From Formivibrio citricus (GTDB lineage: Bacteria; Pseudomonadota; Gammaproteobacteria; Burkholderiales; Chitinibacteraceae), in NCBI RefSeq assembly GCF_900115065.1, contig NZ_FOVE01000006.1, positions 101,946 to 165,945 on the forward strand: a DNA stretch of 64,000 nucleotides. The letters are read 5' to 3'. This document shows positions 1-8,180 of this stretch, in pieces. Position 1 is the stretch's first letter. Every line of letters starts with the position of its first letter. The position numbers and the translations under genes are program-made. The notes beneath the pieces are model-generated. The model was not told the DNA's origin. It saw only the letters and a program-made list of their open reading frames with translations, and did not search any database.

Positions 1-524
1 GCAAAGATCACGTTCATGCCCAATGCCGCACCGATGCGGGCCATGGCCTGCCCCAGCGCTCCGCTGCCGATGAGGGTCAGGGTGCTGCCGTTGAGATCGT
101 GCAGCGGATGGTCAAGCAGGCAGAAGCCTGCCGCTTTTTGCCAGGCCCCGGCCTGCAGATCGGCGCGATAGGCCAGCAACTGGCGTTTGAGGGCGAGCAT
201 CATCATCAGGGCGTGCTCCGGCACACCGGCCACGGCGTAGTTGCGCACGTTGCAGACCGTGATGCCGCGCGCCTTGCAGGCTGCGATGTTCACATTGTTG
301 TAGCCGGTGGCTGAAACGGCTACGAGCTTGAGCTGCGGAGCTTGCCGCAGTACGTCTTCGGTAATTTCGACTTTGTTGACAATGGCCACCGTGGCGTCTT
401 GCAGGCGTGCAGCGGTTTCTTCCGGCAGTGTGGCCGCATATTCGACCCAGCGATGCGGCAAGTTGACCGGGCGCAGGGGAACGGTGAGCGTCGAGCGATC
501 GAGGAAAACGATTTGTGGTTGCAT
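1..524 (-). CDS. D-2-hydroxyacid dehydrogenase (glycerate/hydroxypyruvate reductase type), 3' part cut by window edge
   Basis: About 174 codons are present, starting from an ATG at 524 (MQPQIVFLDRST...). The visible half is the N-terminal substrate-binding domain of the D-2-hydroxyacid dehydrogenase family: the conserved stretch VAVSATGYNNVNIAACKARG is followed by NVRNYAVAGVPEHALMMMLA, which leads into the NAD-binding Rossmann domain. The glycine motif near the edge reads GSGALGQAMA where most members have GxGxxGxxVA. The family reduces 2-keto acids such as hydroxypyruvate or glyoxylate with NAD(P)H in the cytoplasm. The catalytic Arg, Glu and His lie beyond the window, so the exact substrate cannot be judged. 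It has the same direction as the protease gene upstream of it (190-base gap that carries a palindromic repeat), so the two may be transcribed separately. Confidence 0.85.
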   Translation of the reverse strand, partial: MQPQIVFLDRSTLTVPLRPVNLPHRWVEYAATLPEETAARLQDATVAIVNKVEITEDVLRQAPQLKLVAVSATGYNNVNIAACKARGITVCNVRNYAVAGVPEHALMMMLALKRQLLAYRADLQAGAWQKAAGFCLLDHPLHDLNGSTLTLIGSGALGQAMARIGAALGMNVIF

Positions 525-608
525 GGGTGTCCTTTATGCGGAGCGAGGGCTCCAAGATGGAGGCAGGCTAGCAGATGCCGGAAAACGGATGGCCCGTTTC
601 TCGCGAGT

Positions 609-718
609 GGTTTCCTGTTCGGAAAGAACGGCAGCTTACGCGCTGTGAGCGGCGCATGAATCCCGATCATCGTCTCGCCGCGAGGCCCTTTCGCTACAGA
701 CTTTGAACAGGTACTCAA
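609..718 (-). repeat. Palindromic intergenic repeat, copy A
   Basis: The gap behind the protease gene holds a GC-rich, imperfectly self-complementary stretch. Its core, read on the minus strand from 669 to 647, matches 20 of 23 bases of the core of a second element at 51700-51722. The outer ends (CCTGTTC near 710 and, inverted, near 615) also resemble each other and the ends of copy B. It directly follows the stop codon at 715. The match was found by eye, so the borders are approximate. Confidence 0.55.
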
Positions 719-1866
719 CGGTTGGCCAGCTTTGGACGCTTGCCCATCTTCGCTTGCAGCTTGAGCTCCTGGCCGCGGCGCAACACGCTCATTTCCACTT
801 GCTCGCCCGGGCGGATGATGGCGATCTGGTTGAGCATGCCCGAGGCGTTGGCGATATCCTTGCCGGCCAGCGAGCGCAGCACGTCGCCGGGTTTGAGGCC
901 GGCGCCATCGGCCGGGCTGCCGCGCACCACGCCGGCAATCAATGCGCCCTTGGCTTCGTCGAGTTTGAGCGACACGGCGAGTTCCGGGGAGATGTCCCGC
1001 ACCTCGACTCCCAGCCAGCCGCGAGTGACGCTGCCTTCCTTGATGATGGCTTCCATGACCTGTTTTACGGTTGCGGCCGGGATGGCGAAGCCGATGCCGA
1101 GCGAGCCGCCGCTGCGAGAATAGATGGCGCTGTTGATGCCGAGCAGGTTGCCGTTGCTGTCGACCAGCGCGCCCCCTGAGTTGCCGGGGTTGATCGCGGC
1201 ATCTGTCTGGATGAAGTTCTCGAACGTGTTGATGCCCAGTTCGGTGCGGCCGAGCGCCGAGATGATGCCCATGGTGACGGTTTGTCCCACGCCGAACGGG
1301 TTGCCGATGGCGAGCACGACATCGCCGACTTGCGCCTTGCCATCGTTGCCGAAGCTGATGACGGGCAGTTTGTCGAGCTGGATCTGGATCACTGCCAGGT
1401 CGGTTTCCGGATCGGTGCCGATGATCTTGGCGCTGGCGGTGCGGCCATCGGCCAGCGCGACCTCGATTTCGTCGGCGGATTCGACCACGTGGTTGTTGGT
1501 GACAATGTAGCCCTGATCGGAAATGATCACGCCCGACCCCAAACTGGAGGCTTTCTGGGCGGGCTCCTCGCCGAAACGGTTGCCGAAGAAGTGGCGGAAG
1601 AACGGGTCGTTGAACAGCGGCGAACGCTGCTGCTTGATTTCCTTGGCCGTGTAGATGTTGACCACGGCCGGCATGGCGCGTTTGGCTGCCGTGCTGTAGG
1701 TGAGCGTGGCGGGTGCCGAAGCCGGAGCGCCGCCTTCGCGTACGGTGACGACAGCAGGAGCGCCGGCTGGGCGCGGCAGCAGGCCGGGGCTGACTGTGGA
1801 CAGCAAAAACCAGATAGCCAATCCGATTGTGGTCGTTTGTGCGAAAATCAGCCAGAGCTTCTTCAT
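715..1866 (-). CDS. Membrane-anchored DegS/AlgW-type serine endoprotease (trypsin domain plus one PDZ)
   Basis: This 383-residue protein has one N-terminal membrane segment (residues about 4-24), a low-complexity linker, a trypsin-like domain and a single PDZ domain (about 275-365). The triad is visible: His126 in VTNNHVV, Asp156 in PETDLAV and Ser230 in NPGNSGGAL. One PDZ and a membrane anchor match DegS/AlgW rather than the two-PDZ DegP/DegQ. DegS-type proteases sense misfolded outer-membrane proteins in the periplasm and start anti-sigma factor cleavage; a general quality-control role is also possible. The start at 1866 is preferred over the in-frame ATG at 1881 because GGTGA lies 8 bases upstream. 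The divergent Nif3 gene begins only 13 bases away, so the two promoters must lie inside each other's coding regions. Confidence 0.88.
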   Translation of the reverse strand: MKKLWLIFAQTTTIGLAIWFLLSTVSPGLLPRPAGAPAVVTVREGGAPASAPATLTYSTAAKRAMPAVVNIYTAKEIKQQRSPLFNDPFFRHFFGNRFGEEPAQKASSLGSGVIISDQGYIVTNNHVVESADEIEVALADGRTASAKIIGTDPETDLAVIQIQLDKLPVISFGNDGKAQVGDVVLAIGNPFGVGQTVTMGIISALGRTELGINTFENFIQTDAAINPGNSGGALVDSNGNLLGINSAIYSRSGGSLGIGFAIPAATVKQVMEAIIKEGSVTRGWLGVEVRDISPELAVSLKLDEAKGALIAGVVRGSPADGAGLKPGDVLRSLAGKDIANASGMLNQIAIIRPGEQVEMSVLRRGQELKLQAKMGKRPKLANR

Positions 1867-1879
1867 ATCTGAAATCACC

Positions 1880-2632
1880 ATGCCCGTAACGCGCCGAGAA
1901 CTGGAAAATTATATCGGACAACTGCTTGCGGTTGACCGCTTTCGTGATTATGCACCCAACGGCTTGCAGGTCGAGGGAAAAGACGCCATCGGCCGCATCG
2001 TGACCGGCGTGACGGCCTCGCTGGCCTTGATTGAAGCCGCGATCGAGCAGGGCGCCGATGCGCTGATCGTGCATCATGGCTATTTCTGGAAAAGCGAAGA
2101 CCCCTGCATCACCCGCACCAAGCGTACGCGCCTGGCCCGCCTGCTGGCGCACGACATCAACCTCTTCGCCTACCATTTGCCGCTCGATGCCCATGCCGAG
2201 CTGGGCAACAATGCCCAGCTCGGTGCCCGCCTCGGCCTGCTGCCAACGGGACGTTTTGCCGAGCAGGACCTGGGGTGGCTGGGCGTGCAGGAACAGCCGC
2301 TGTCGTTTACCGCTTTTGCGCGGCGTGTCGAGGAAGTACTGGGCCGCGCGCCGCTGGAGATCGGCGAGGCGGACAAACTGGTGCAGCGCGTGGCGTGGTG
2401 CACGGGGGGGGCGCAAGGCTATTTCCACGAAGCGGCGGCCCTGGATATCGATTGCTTCCTGACCGGAGAAGCCTCCGAATTCGTGACGCACCTCGCCAAC
2501 GAGTCGGGAATCGGCTACATCGCTGCCGGTCACCATGCGACCGAACAATTCGGCATTGCTGCTCTGGGCGAGCATCTGGCAACAACCTTGGGAGTTGAGC
2601 ATGTCCATATCGATTTGCCGAACCCGGTTTAA
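1880..2632 (+). CDS. Nif3-like dinuclear metal centre protein (YbgI family)
   Basis: The 250 residues match the usual length of the YbgI/Nif3 family, a toroidal hexamer with a dimetal site in each subunit. Metal-ligand segments are visible: LIVHHGYFW near residue 65, [15 protein letters not shown] near 95-110, and the C-terminal [12 protein letters not shown], whose His and Glu complete the site. The central CTGGAQG and LTGEASEF segments are also family hallmarks. The biochemical role is unsettled; members have been called GTP cyclohydrolase I type 2 homologues. The ATG at 1880 gives [16 protein letters not shown], a typical N terminus; an upstream in-frame extension runs through the antisense strand of the protease gene and is not credible. 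Association with HtrA and petA is a recurrent betaproteobacterial layout. The gene contains a run of eight G at 2404-2411. Confidence 0.9.
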   Translation: MPVTRRELENYIGQLLAVDRFRDYAPNGLQVEGKDAIGRIVTGVTASLALIEAAIEQGADALIVHHGYFWKSEDPCITRTKRTRLARLLAHDINLFAYHLPLDAHAELGNNAQLGARLGLLPTGRFAEQDLGWLGVQEQPLSFTAFARRVEEVLGRAPLEIGEADKLVQRVAWCTGGAQGYFHEAAALDIDCFLTGEASEFVTHLANESGIGYIAAGHHATEQFGIAALGEHLATTLGVEHVHIDLPNPV

Positions 2633-3077
2633 AACAGCTGGCTTGGTGGCCATGCTGACGTTGTTGCTGGGCGGTTGCGCCACGGAGCCTTCAGCGCCGC
2701 GCCAGTCCGTCCAGCCCGGCGCCACGGCGCCAGCGGCCACGCCCGCAATGGCCGAACCCGCAGCGCCCAGCGTTCTGATCCGCGGCAAGAGCGCGGCAGC
2801 CATCATGAGCAGCATTGTGAAATACCGCACGCAGAAGGGCATGAAGATCGTCCAGCGCGACAAGCAGCGGCTGGTGTTGTCCATGCCTGTTCCGAAATCC
2901 CGTCCCCCTGCCGAAGCGCGCATGATTTTCTCGATTGCCCCGGCGGCGGATGGGTTGCTGCTGTCCGCGCAGGTGTTCCAGATCGTGCAGGAAAAAGGCC
3001 GCAAGCCGGTCACGCACGATGTGACGGCCAGCCTGACTGACAAGCTCGAAGCCGAGCTTGCCATGTACGCGAAATGA
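2601..3077 (+). CDS. Small lipoprotein of unknown function
   Basis: The 158-residue product starts at ATG 2601, with GGAG six bases upstream, and overlaps the last 32 bases of the Nif3-like gene in another frame. A signal peptide (about residues 10-24) ends in the lipobox LLGGC, predicting lipidation at Cys25. A linker rich in Ala and Pro (about 28-55) leads to a compact domain of about 100 residues, predicted from its alternating hydrophobic pattern to be alpha/beta ([28 protein letters not shown]). No enzyme motif is visible and I do not recognise the family. It sits in an apparent unit with petA, 12 bases downstream, so an envelope role linked to the bc complex is possible but unproven. 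Confidence 0.75.
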   Translation: MSISICRTRFKTAGLVAMLTLLLGGCATEPSAPRQSVQPGATAPAATPAMAEPAAPSVLIRGKSAAAIMSSIVKYRTQKGMKIVQRDKQRLVLSMPVPKSRPPAEARMIFSIAPAADGLLLSAQVFQIVQEKGRKPVTHDVTASLTDKLEAELAMYAK

Positions 3078-3089
3078 CAGGGTTGATTC

Positions 3090-3689
3090 ATGCAGAAAGA
3101 GCCGCAAACTCCGCAAGGGCCGGCCTGCGACCCTGAGAAGCGCCGCCTGTTGCTCGCAGCTTCCGGGCTCGCAGGGGCGGGCGTGGTTGCGGGGATGTCT
3201 GTGCCGTTTGTGACGACCTTGTTGCCGCCAGAACCCCGGACGGCTGCAGGGGCACCGATTGAAGTGGACCTCTCCGTGCTGGAGCCGGGGCGGATGCTCT
3301 CGCTGCAGTGGAACAACAAGCCGCTCTGGATCCTGCGCCGCACGCCGGAAATGCTGGCAGCTTTGCAGGGCGCTGATTCGCGGTTGCTCGATCCGCATTC
3401 CACAGCCAGCGAACAGCCGGCCTATTGCAGGAATCCGTTCCGCTCGATCAATCCCGAGGTCTGGGTTGCGGAGGGGCTGTGTACCCACATGGGCTGCATC
3501 CCGATATTCAGCCCGCAACGCACGGCGGACTGGGCGGGCGGATTCGTCTGCCCCTGCCATGCGGCCCGCTTCGATCTGGCCGGGAGGGTGTTTGCCGGCT
3601 CGGTCGCGCCCCGCAACCTGACCATCCCGTCGCATTGTTACCTGTCGGCTAACCGGTTGCGCATCGGCGGCGCGGAGACACCGGCATGA
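3090..3689 (+). CDS. petA: Rieske iron-sulfur subunit of a cytochrome bc-type complex, atypical cluster pocket
   Basis: This 199-residue protein has a twin-arginine leader (EKRRLLLAASGLAG) that doubles as membrane anchor, a hinge and a Rieske domain. Both cluster loops are present: CTHMGC (Cys131 and His133 region) and CPCHAARFD. They bind a [2Fe-2S] cluster through two Cys and two His. In standard bc1 Rieske proteins the second loop reads CPCHGSxYD, where Ser and Tyr hydrogen-bond to the cluster and raise its potential. Here these are Ala and Phe, so a lower midpoint potential is inferred. The stop overlaps the start of petB (ATGA), showing translational coupling. The protein would pass electrons from quinol in cytochrome b to a c-type cytochrome whose gene is not next door. 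Confidence 0.93.
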   Translation: MQKEPQTPQGPACDPEKRRLLLAASGLAGAGVVAGMSVPFVTTLLPPEPRTAAGAPIEVDLSVLEPGRMLSLQWNNKPLWILRRTPEMLAALQGADSRLLDPHSTASEQPAYCRNPFRSINPEVWVAEGLCTHMGCIPIFSPQRTADWAGGFVCPCHAARFDLAGRVFAGSVAPRNLTIPSHCYLSANRLRIGGAETPA

Positions 3690-4909
3690 GCGGCAAGGTG
3701 CGCCGGTTGCTGGACTGGATCGATGCCCGTTTCCCGCTATCGGCGTTCTGGGAAAAGCACGTGGCCGGCTACTACGTGCCGAAAAAGCTCAACTTCTGGT
3801 ATCTCTTCGGTTTTCTGATGCTCCTGGCGCTGGCGCTGCAGGTTCTCAGCGGCATCTGGCTTGCGATGATCTACAAGCCGGATGCCACCTTGCTGCCGGG
3901 TACGCAAACTTCGGTTGCGCTCGCGTCGATACGGCACTTCATGGAGCACGTCCCCGGCGGCAAGGCGATCCGTTACATGCATACCACGGGCACATCGTTG
4001 TTGTTCGCCTTGATGTACCTGCATATTTTCCGCGGTCTGCTGTACGGCTCGTACAAGAAACCGCGCGAGTTGCTGTGGCTGCTCGGCATGGTCCTTTTTT
4101 GGCTGATGATGATGGAGGCTTTTTTTGGCCAAGTGCTGCCGTGGGGCCAGATGTCCTACTGGAGCACGCAGGTCGTCATGCACCTGTTCGAGTCGATTCC
4201 CTTCATCGGCAAGGCGCTGGCTGATTTTCTGCGCGGCGACTACACCGTATCCGGCATCACGCTGAACCGTTTCTTCGCTCTGCATGTGGTGGCGGTGCCG
4301 CTCATGTTGCTGCTGCTGGTCAAGCTGCATCTGGTGGCGCTGCATGCTGTGGGTTCGACAAGCCCGGACGGCAAGGAAATCCGTGAAGAGGTCGATTTGC
4401 TGACCGGCAAACCGGCTGATGGCGTGCCGCTGTTGAGCCATGCCATGCACCACCTTATCGCCGCTGCGGTGTTCCTGGCGATCTTCTACGCCCTCGTTTG
4501 TTTCGCCCCCGCGCTGGGCGGCTATTTCGTCGATGAGCTGAATGCGGTTCCGGCCGACCCCTACAGCACCCCCGCCGAGCTGCGCCCCATGTGGTACTTC
4601 GCTCCGTTCTACGCCATGCTGCGCGCCGTGCCGGCATGGGGTGGGACGCAGATTTGGGGGGCGATTACCATTACTGCGGCGGTGCTGTTGCCCGCGCTGC
4701 TGCCTTGGCTCGATCGTTCGCCGGTGAAGTCGATTCGGCTGCGAGGGTGGCAATACCGGGCGGGGGTGATTGTGTTGGCGGGGTGTTTTGTGGGGTTGGG
4801 GGTGGCAGGGCTTATGCCTCCCCTGGATTTCGTGCTCGGCCTGTCGAGGCTTCTGACGGGGGGATACTTCGTGTTTTTGATTATTCATTTCTTCGATGAC
4901 AGGGCGTGA
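3686..4909 (+). CDS. petB: Cytochrome b of a bc-type complex with PMWY Qo motif
   Basis: The 407-residue polytopic protein has about eight membrane helices. Helix B carries the haem ligand pair in RYMHTTGTSLLFALMYLHIF (14-residue step) and helix D the pair in LHVVAVPLMLLLLVKLH (15-residue step). The 15-residue step in helix D is the cytochrome b6 pattern; classical bc1 has 14. The Qo-site motif is PMWY (RPMWYFAPFYAML) where quinol-oxidising bc1 complexes have PEWY, so the conserved Glu is missing. The C terminus stops soon after the last helix. Operon order petA-petB is normal, but a cytochrome c1 gene (petC) does not follow: the next gene is legB, 72 bases on. A low-potential or otherwise specialised quinol:cytochrome c reductase is inferred. 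The 3' end is extremely G-rich. Confidence 0.93.
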   Translation: MSGKVRRLLDWIDARFPLSAFWEKHVAGYYVPKKLNFWYLFGFLMLLALALQVLSGIWLAMIYKPDATLLPGTQTSVALASIRHFMEHVPGGKAIRYMHTTGTSLLFALMYLHIFRGLLYGSYKKPRELLWLLGMVLFWLMMMEAFFGQVLPWGQMSYWSTQVVMHLFESIPFIGKALADFLRGDYTVSGITLNRFFALHVVAVPLMLLLLVKLHLVALHAVGSTSPDGKEIREEVDLLTGKPADGVPLLSHAMHHLIAAAVFLAIFYALVCFAPALGGYFVDELNAVPADPYSTPAELRPMWYFAPFYAMLRAVPAWGGTQIWGAITITAAVLLPALLPWLDRSPVKSIRLRGWQYRAGVIVLAGCFVGLGVAGLMPPLDFVLGLSRLLTGGYFVFLIIHFFDDRA

Positions 4910-4945
4910 GGACAGAGGGTTTTCAGTTATCAACTTATGCTGAGG

Positions 4946-4951
4946 TACAAT
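4946..4951 (+). promoter_or_regulatory. Possible -10 element upstream of legB
   Basis: TACAAT lies 30 bases upstream of the legB ATG in the 72-base gap after petB. No convincing -35 hexamer is at 16-18 bases, so this is only a candidate start for the glycan operon. Confidence 0.25.
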
Positions 4952-4981
4952 ACCCGTTTGACTTGGACCGGTACTGATCGA

Positions 4982-5977
4982 ATGAAGATTCTTGTAACAG
5001 GCGCAGATGGTTTTATCGGGTCTCACTTGACAGAGCATCTGGTGCGTTTGGGTTATGATGTTCGGGCCTTTGTTCAGTACAACTCATTCGGTTCATGGGG
5101 CTGGCTTGACCGGTGTGCGCCTGATGTGCGCGGTAAATTCGAGGTTTTTGCCGGAGACATCCGCGATCCGCATGGTGTGAAAAAAGCCATGCAAGGGTGC
5201 TGCTGGGTAATGCACTTGGCCGCGCTGATTGCAATTCCGTACTCCTATCATTCGCCAGATACCTACGTGGATACCAACATCAAGGGTACCCTCAATATTG
5301 TTCAGGCGGCACGCGAGCTGGGTGTGGATAAGGTGATTCACACGTCGACCAGCGAAGTTTATGGAACGGCCCGCTACGTGCCCATCGATGAGCAGCATCC
5401 GCTGCAAGGCCAATCCCCTTATTCCGCGAGCAAAATTGGCGCCGACCAGATCGCGCTCTCGTTTTACAACGCTTTTGATACGCCGGTTTCCGTGATCCGT
5501 CCGTTCAATACGTACGGCCCCCGGCAGTCAGCGCGCGCAGTGATACCGACCGTCATTTCTCAGATCGCCAGTGGTCAGCGCCAGATCAAGCTGGGGGCTC
5601 TGTATCCCACCCGTGATTTCAACTATGTCATGGATACGGTAAGGGGGTTTGTCGCAGTCGCCCAGTCCGATAAATCTATCGGCGAAGTCATCAACATTGG
5701 CAGCAATTTCGAAATATCGATTGGCGATACAGTCAAATTGATTGCAGAGGCCATGGGGGTGAGCGTTGACGTGACCACCGAACAGGAGCGGTTACGCCCG
5801 GAAAAGAGCGAAGTGGACCGGCTTTGGGCCAGCAATGCCAAGGCGCTGGAGTTGACAGGCTGGGCGCCCCAGTACGGAGACAAAGAGGGCTTCCGCCGTG
5901 GTCTGGAGGAAACGGCAGCCTGGTTTGTCAATCCAGAAAACTTGGCCAGCTATAAAACTGATATTTACAACATTTGA
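4982..5977 (+). CDS. legB: NDP-N-acetylglucosamine 4,6-dehydratase of legionaminic acid synthesis (LegB)
   Basis: This 331-residue extended SDR enzyme begins MKILVTGADGFIGSHLTEHL, with the NAD-binding GxxGxxG. It has the active-site set T-S-E at STSEVYG and Tyr-x3-Lys at PYSASKIGAD. The stretch YNSFGSWGWLD and the C-terminal YKTDIYNI are hallmarks of LegB as I know the family. LegB removes water from the NDP-activated GlcNAc (GDP-linked in Campylobacter jejuni) to give the 4-keto-6-deoxy sugar. The ATG at 4982 is chosen because it starts directly at the Rossmann strand. It is the first gene of the plus-strand glycan block and is followed 35 bases later by legI. The partner aminotransferase LegC, usually adjacent, is missing here. 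Confidence 0.88.
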   Translation: MKILVTGADGFIGSHLTEHLVRLGYDVRAFVQYNSFGSWGWLDRCAPDVRGKFEVFAGDIRDPHGVKKAMQGCCWVMHLAALIAIPYSYHSPDTYVDTNIKGTLNIVQAARELGVDKVIHTSTSEVYGTARYVPIDEQHPLQGQSPYSASKIGADQIALSFYNAFDTPVSVIRPFNTYGPRQSARAVIPTVISQIASGQRQIKLGALYPTRDFNYVMDTVRGFVAVAQSDKSIGEVINIGSNFEISIGDTVKLIAEAMGVSVDVTTEQERLRPEKSEVDRLWASNAKALELTGWAPQYGDKEGFRRGLEETAAWFVNPENLASYKTDIYNI

Positions 5978-6012
5978 TCGCATCCGTTAAGTGTGTCGAG
6001 GATTTGTAAACG

Positions 6013-7014
6013 ATGAAAACCATGATCATTGCCGAGGCCGGCGTTAACCATAATGGTGATCTGGCCATGGCCAAGAGGCTGGTTGATGCTGCCGCTGAAG
6101 CGGGTGCGGATGTCGTGAAATTCCAGACCTTCAATGCCAACAAGCTTGTCACCGCTTCAGCCAAAAAAGCTGCGTATCAAATGGCAACTACAGCTGCCGA
6201 TGAGTCTCAGTACGAAATGCTCAGCAGGCTTGAGCTGACCAAAGAGATGCACTACGAATTGATCGAGCACTGTCGGCTGCGTGGTATCGAGTTTTTTTCG
6301 ACGGGTTTTGATATCGAAAATCTTGAATACCTGATGGGTCTTGGAATGCCAAGAATCAAGATTCCATCCGGGGAAATTACCAATCTGCCGTATTTGCGCA
6401 AGGTGGGCAGCTTCGGCTGCCCCGTCATTCTCTCCACTGGAATGTCCAGTCTTGGAGAAATCGAGGCCGCGCTGGAGGTGCTGGAGCAAGCAGGCACCGC
6501 CAGAGAGAAAATCACGGTGTTGCAATGTACCACCGAGTATCCGGCGCCCATGGCTGATGTCAATCTGCGAGCAATGCAGACAATCCGGGATGCCTTCGGT
6601 GTTGCGGTCGGTTTTTCCGACCATACGGAGGGGATTGAGGTGGCGATTGCTGCGGTGGCGCTTGGAGCCTGCGTTATCGAGAAACACTTTACGCTCGATA
6701 GAAATTTGCCAGGCCCCGACCATCGGGCGAGTATCGAGCCCCTTGAGTTGACGAGATTGGTCGGCGCGATACGCAATGTCGAAGTTGCGATGGGAGATGG
6801 CATTAAACGGCCAAGCAGTAGTGAATTGAAAAATAGATATATAGTACGCAAGTCGATAGTGTCGGCAATTCCGATAACCAAGGGTGAGATATTTAGTGAA
6901 GCCAACTTGGTAGTAAAGCGTCCAGGGGGCGGCCTTTCTCCAATGCTATGGGATGGTGTGATTGGACGGGCTGCGCCTAGAGATTTTGCGATCGATGAGC
7001 TGATTGAGTTATGA
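6013..7014 (+). CDS. legI: N,N'-diacetyllegionaminic acid synthase (LegI, NeuB family)
   Basis: The 333-residue protein has the NeuB TIM barrel (MIIAEAGVNHNGD at the N terminus, ADVVKFQTF, KIPSGEITNLPYL, FSDHTEG, IEKHFTLDRNLPGPDH) followed by a C-terminal SAF/antifreeze-like domain (about residues 275-333, RKSIVSAIPITKGE). It condenses a 2,4-diacetamido-trideoxy hexose with phosphoenolpyruvate to make the nine-carbon acid. The EAGVNHNGD and EITNLPYL segments fit LegI/NeuB, not PseI, whose N terminus reads differently (ELSANHxG). The stop overlaps legG by four bases (ATGA), so the two are co-translated. From about 6800 on the sequence becomes AT-richer, with codon use unlike the flanks. Confidence 0.92.
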   Translation: MKTMIIAEAGVNHNGDLAMAKRLVDAAAEAGADVVKFQTFNANKLVTASAKKAAYQMATTAADESQYEMLSRLELTKEMHYELIEHCRLRGIEFFSTGFDIENLEYLMGLGMPRIKIPSGEITNLPYLRKVGSFGCPVILSTGMSSLGEIEAALEVLEQAGTAREKITVLQCTTEYPAPMADVNLRAMQTIRDAFGVAVGFSDHTEGIEVAIAAVALGACVIEKHFTLDRNLPGPDHRASIEPLELTRLVGAIRNVEVAMGDGIKRPSSSELKNRYIVRKSIVSAIPITKGEIFSEANLVVKRPGGGLSPMLWDGVIGRAAPRDFAIDELIEL

Positions 7015-8180
7015 GCAGGAAAATTTGTGTCGTTACCGGAACCCGTGCTGAATATGGCTTGCTGCGCTGGGTAATGCGAGGAATCCAGGATAGACCCGAT
7101 TTGTGCTTGCAGTTGATCGTAACTGGTATGCATTTGTCTCCGGAGTTTGGTCTGACTTGGAGGGATATAGAGAAAGATGGTTTCAAAATAGACCGCAAGG
7201 TTGAAATGCTGACAAGTTCAGATACATCAATTGGTGTTGCCAAGTCTATGGGGTTGGGCATGATCGGTTTTGCCGATGCGCTTGATCAACTGGCTCCCGA
7301 TTTGATTGTGGTTTTGGGGGATCGCTACGAAATTCTATCAGTGGTTTCGGCTGCGTTAGTCGCACGAATTCCGGTTGCCCATTTGCATGGGGGGGAGTCC
7401 ACGGAAGGGCTGATTGACGAGAGTATTCGCCATTCGATCACCAAAATGTCCCATTTGCATTTTGTTGCCGCGGAGCCATACCGAAAACGAGTTATTCAAC
7501 TGGGCGAATCACCGGAGTTCGTTTTTCTAGTGGGAGGCTTGGGTGTTGATGCAATTAAACATGTGGATTTGCTGGATAGACGAGATTTTGAGCGGTCAAT
7601 TGATTTTGAGCTTAAAGAAAAAAACCTTTTAGTTACGTTCCATCCTGTTACCTTGGAGAGTTCAACTGCACGCGAGCAGATGGCTGCGTTGTTGGCTGTT
7701 TTGGATAATATGGATGATACGGGTTTAATATTTACGTACCCAAATTCTGATACGGATGGTCGAGTTATTATCGATATGATAGAGCAATTCGTCTCACAGC
7801 ATGAAAATGCGCGGGCGTTTGTTTCATTGGGGCAGCAACGGTATTTTTCGGCGATTTCCCATGTGGATGGGGTTGTGGGTAACTCGTCAAGTGGGTTGAT
7901 TGAAGCCCCAAGCTTTAAAAAGGGGACGGTTGATATTGGGGATCGACAAAGAGGCCGGCTGCGCCCTGAGAGCGTCATAAATTGCGCCGCTAATGAGGAA
8001 AGTATTGCAGCAGCGCTGAACGTTTTATATTCTCCAGAATTTCAAGCCAAGCTGCAGTATGTCGCCAATCCATACGGGGATGGTGGTGCGAGTGAAAGAA
8101 TCGTGAATGTATTAAGTTCTGTTGATTTGAAGGATGTTGTCAAGAAGCGTTTTTTTGATATTGATAAATCATGCGTATAA
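7011..8180 (+). CDS. legG: Hydrolysing NDP-sugar 2-epimerase (LegG, NeuC family)
   Basis: The 389-residue GT-B-fold enzyme shows the NeuC/WecB signature: VVTGTRAEYGLLRWVM at the N terminus, VVLGDRYEILS, HLHGGESTEG, HPVTLE, and GNSSSGLIEAPSF near the C terminus. The family cleaves the nucleotide from the sugar while inverting C2; LegG acts on UDP- or GDP-linked di-N-acetylbacillosamine to release the sugar used by LegI. It lies between legI and the formyltransferase gene, overlapping both by a few bases. Base composition is clearly AT-richer than the flanking housekeeping genes, a sign of transfer. A run of seven G at 7389-7395 encodes the conserved HGGES motif, so it is probably a codon effect. 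Confidence 0.9.
   Translation: MSRKICVVTGTRAEYGLLRWVMRGIQDRPDLCLQLIVTGMHLSPEFGLTWRDIEKDGFKIDRKVEMLTSSDTSIGVAKSMGLGMIGFADALDQLAPDLIVVLGDRYEILSVVSAALVARIPVAHLHGGESTEGLIDESIRHSITKMSHLHFVAAEPYRKRVIQLGESPEFVFLVGGLGVDAIKHVDLLDRRDFERSIDFELKEKNLLVTFHPVTLESSTAREQMAALLAVLDNMDDTGLIFTYPNSDTDGRVIIDMIEQFVSQHENARAFVSLGQQRYFSAISHVDGVVGNSSSGLIEAPSFKKGTVDIGDRQRGRLRPESVINCAANEESIAAALNVLYSPEFQAKLQYVANPYGDGGASERIVNVLSSVDLKDVVKKRFFDIDKSCV

Noticed and set aside
2404..2411. G8 tract in the Nif3-like gene as phase-variation site
   Set aside because: It encodes the conserved Thr-Gly-Gly-Ala segment in an essential-looking housekeeping gene, so codon choice explains it.
320..3403. A minus-strand open frame of more than 1000 codons across the protease, Nif3-like and lipoprotein genes
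   Set aside because: It runs antisense or out of frame to four well-supported genes, has no domain pattern, and long spurious frames are normal in GC-rich DNA.
3737..5038. A 433-codon minus-strand frame opposite petB
   Set aside because: It is the shadow of petB: rich in His, Gln and Arg, without recognisable motifs, and opposite a conserved membrane protein.
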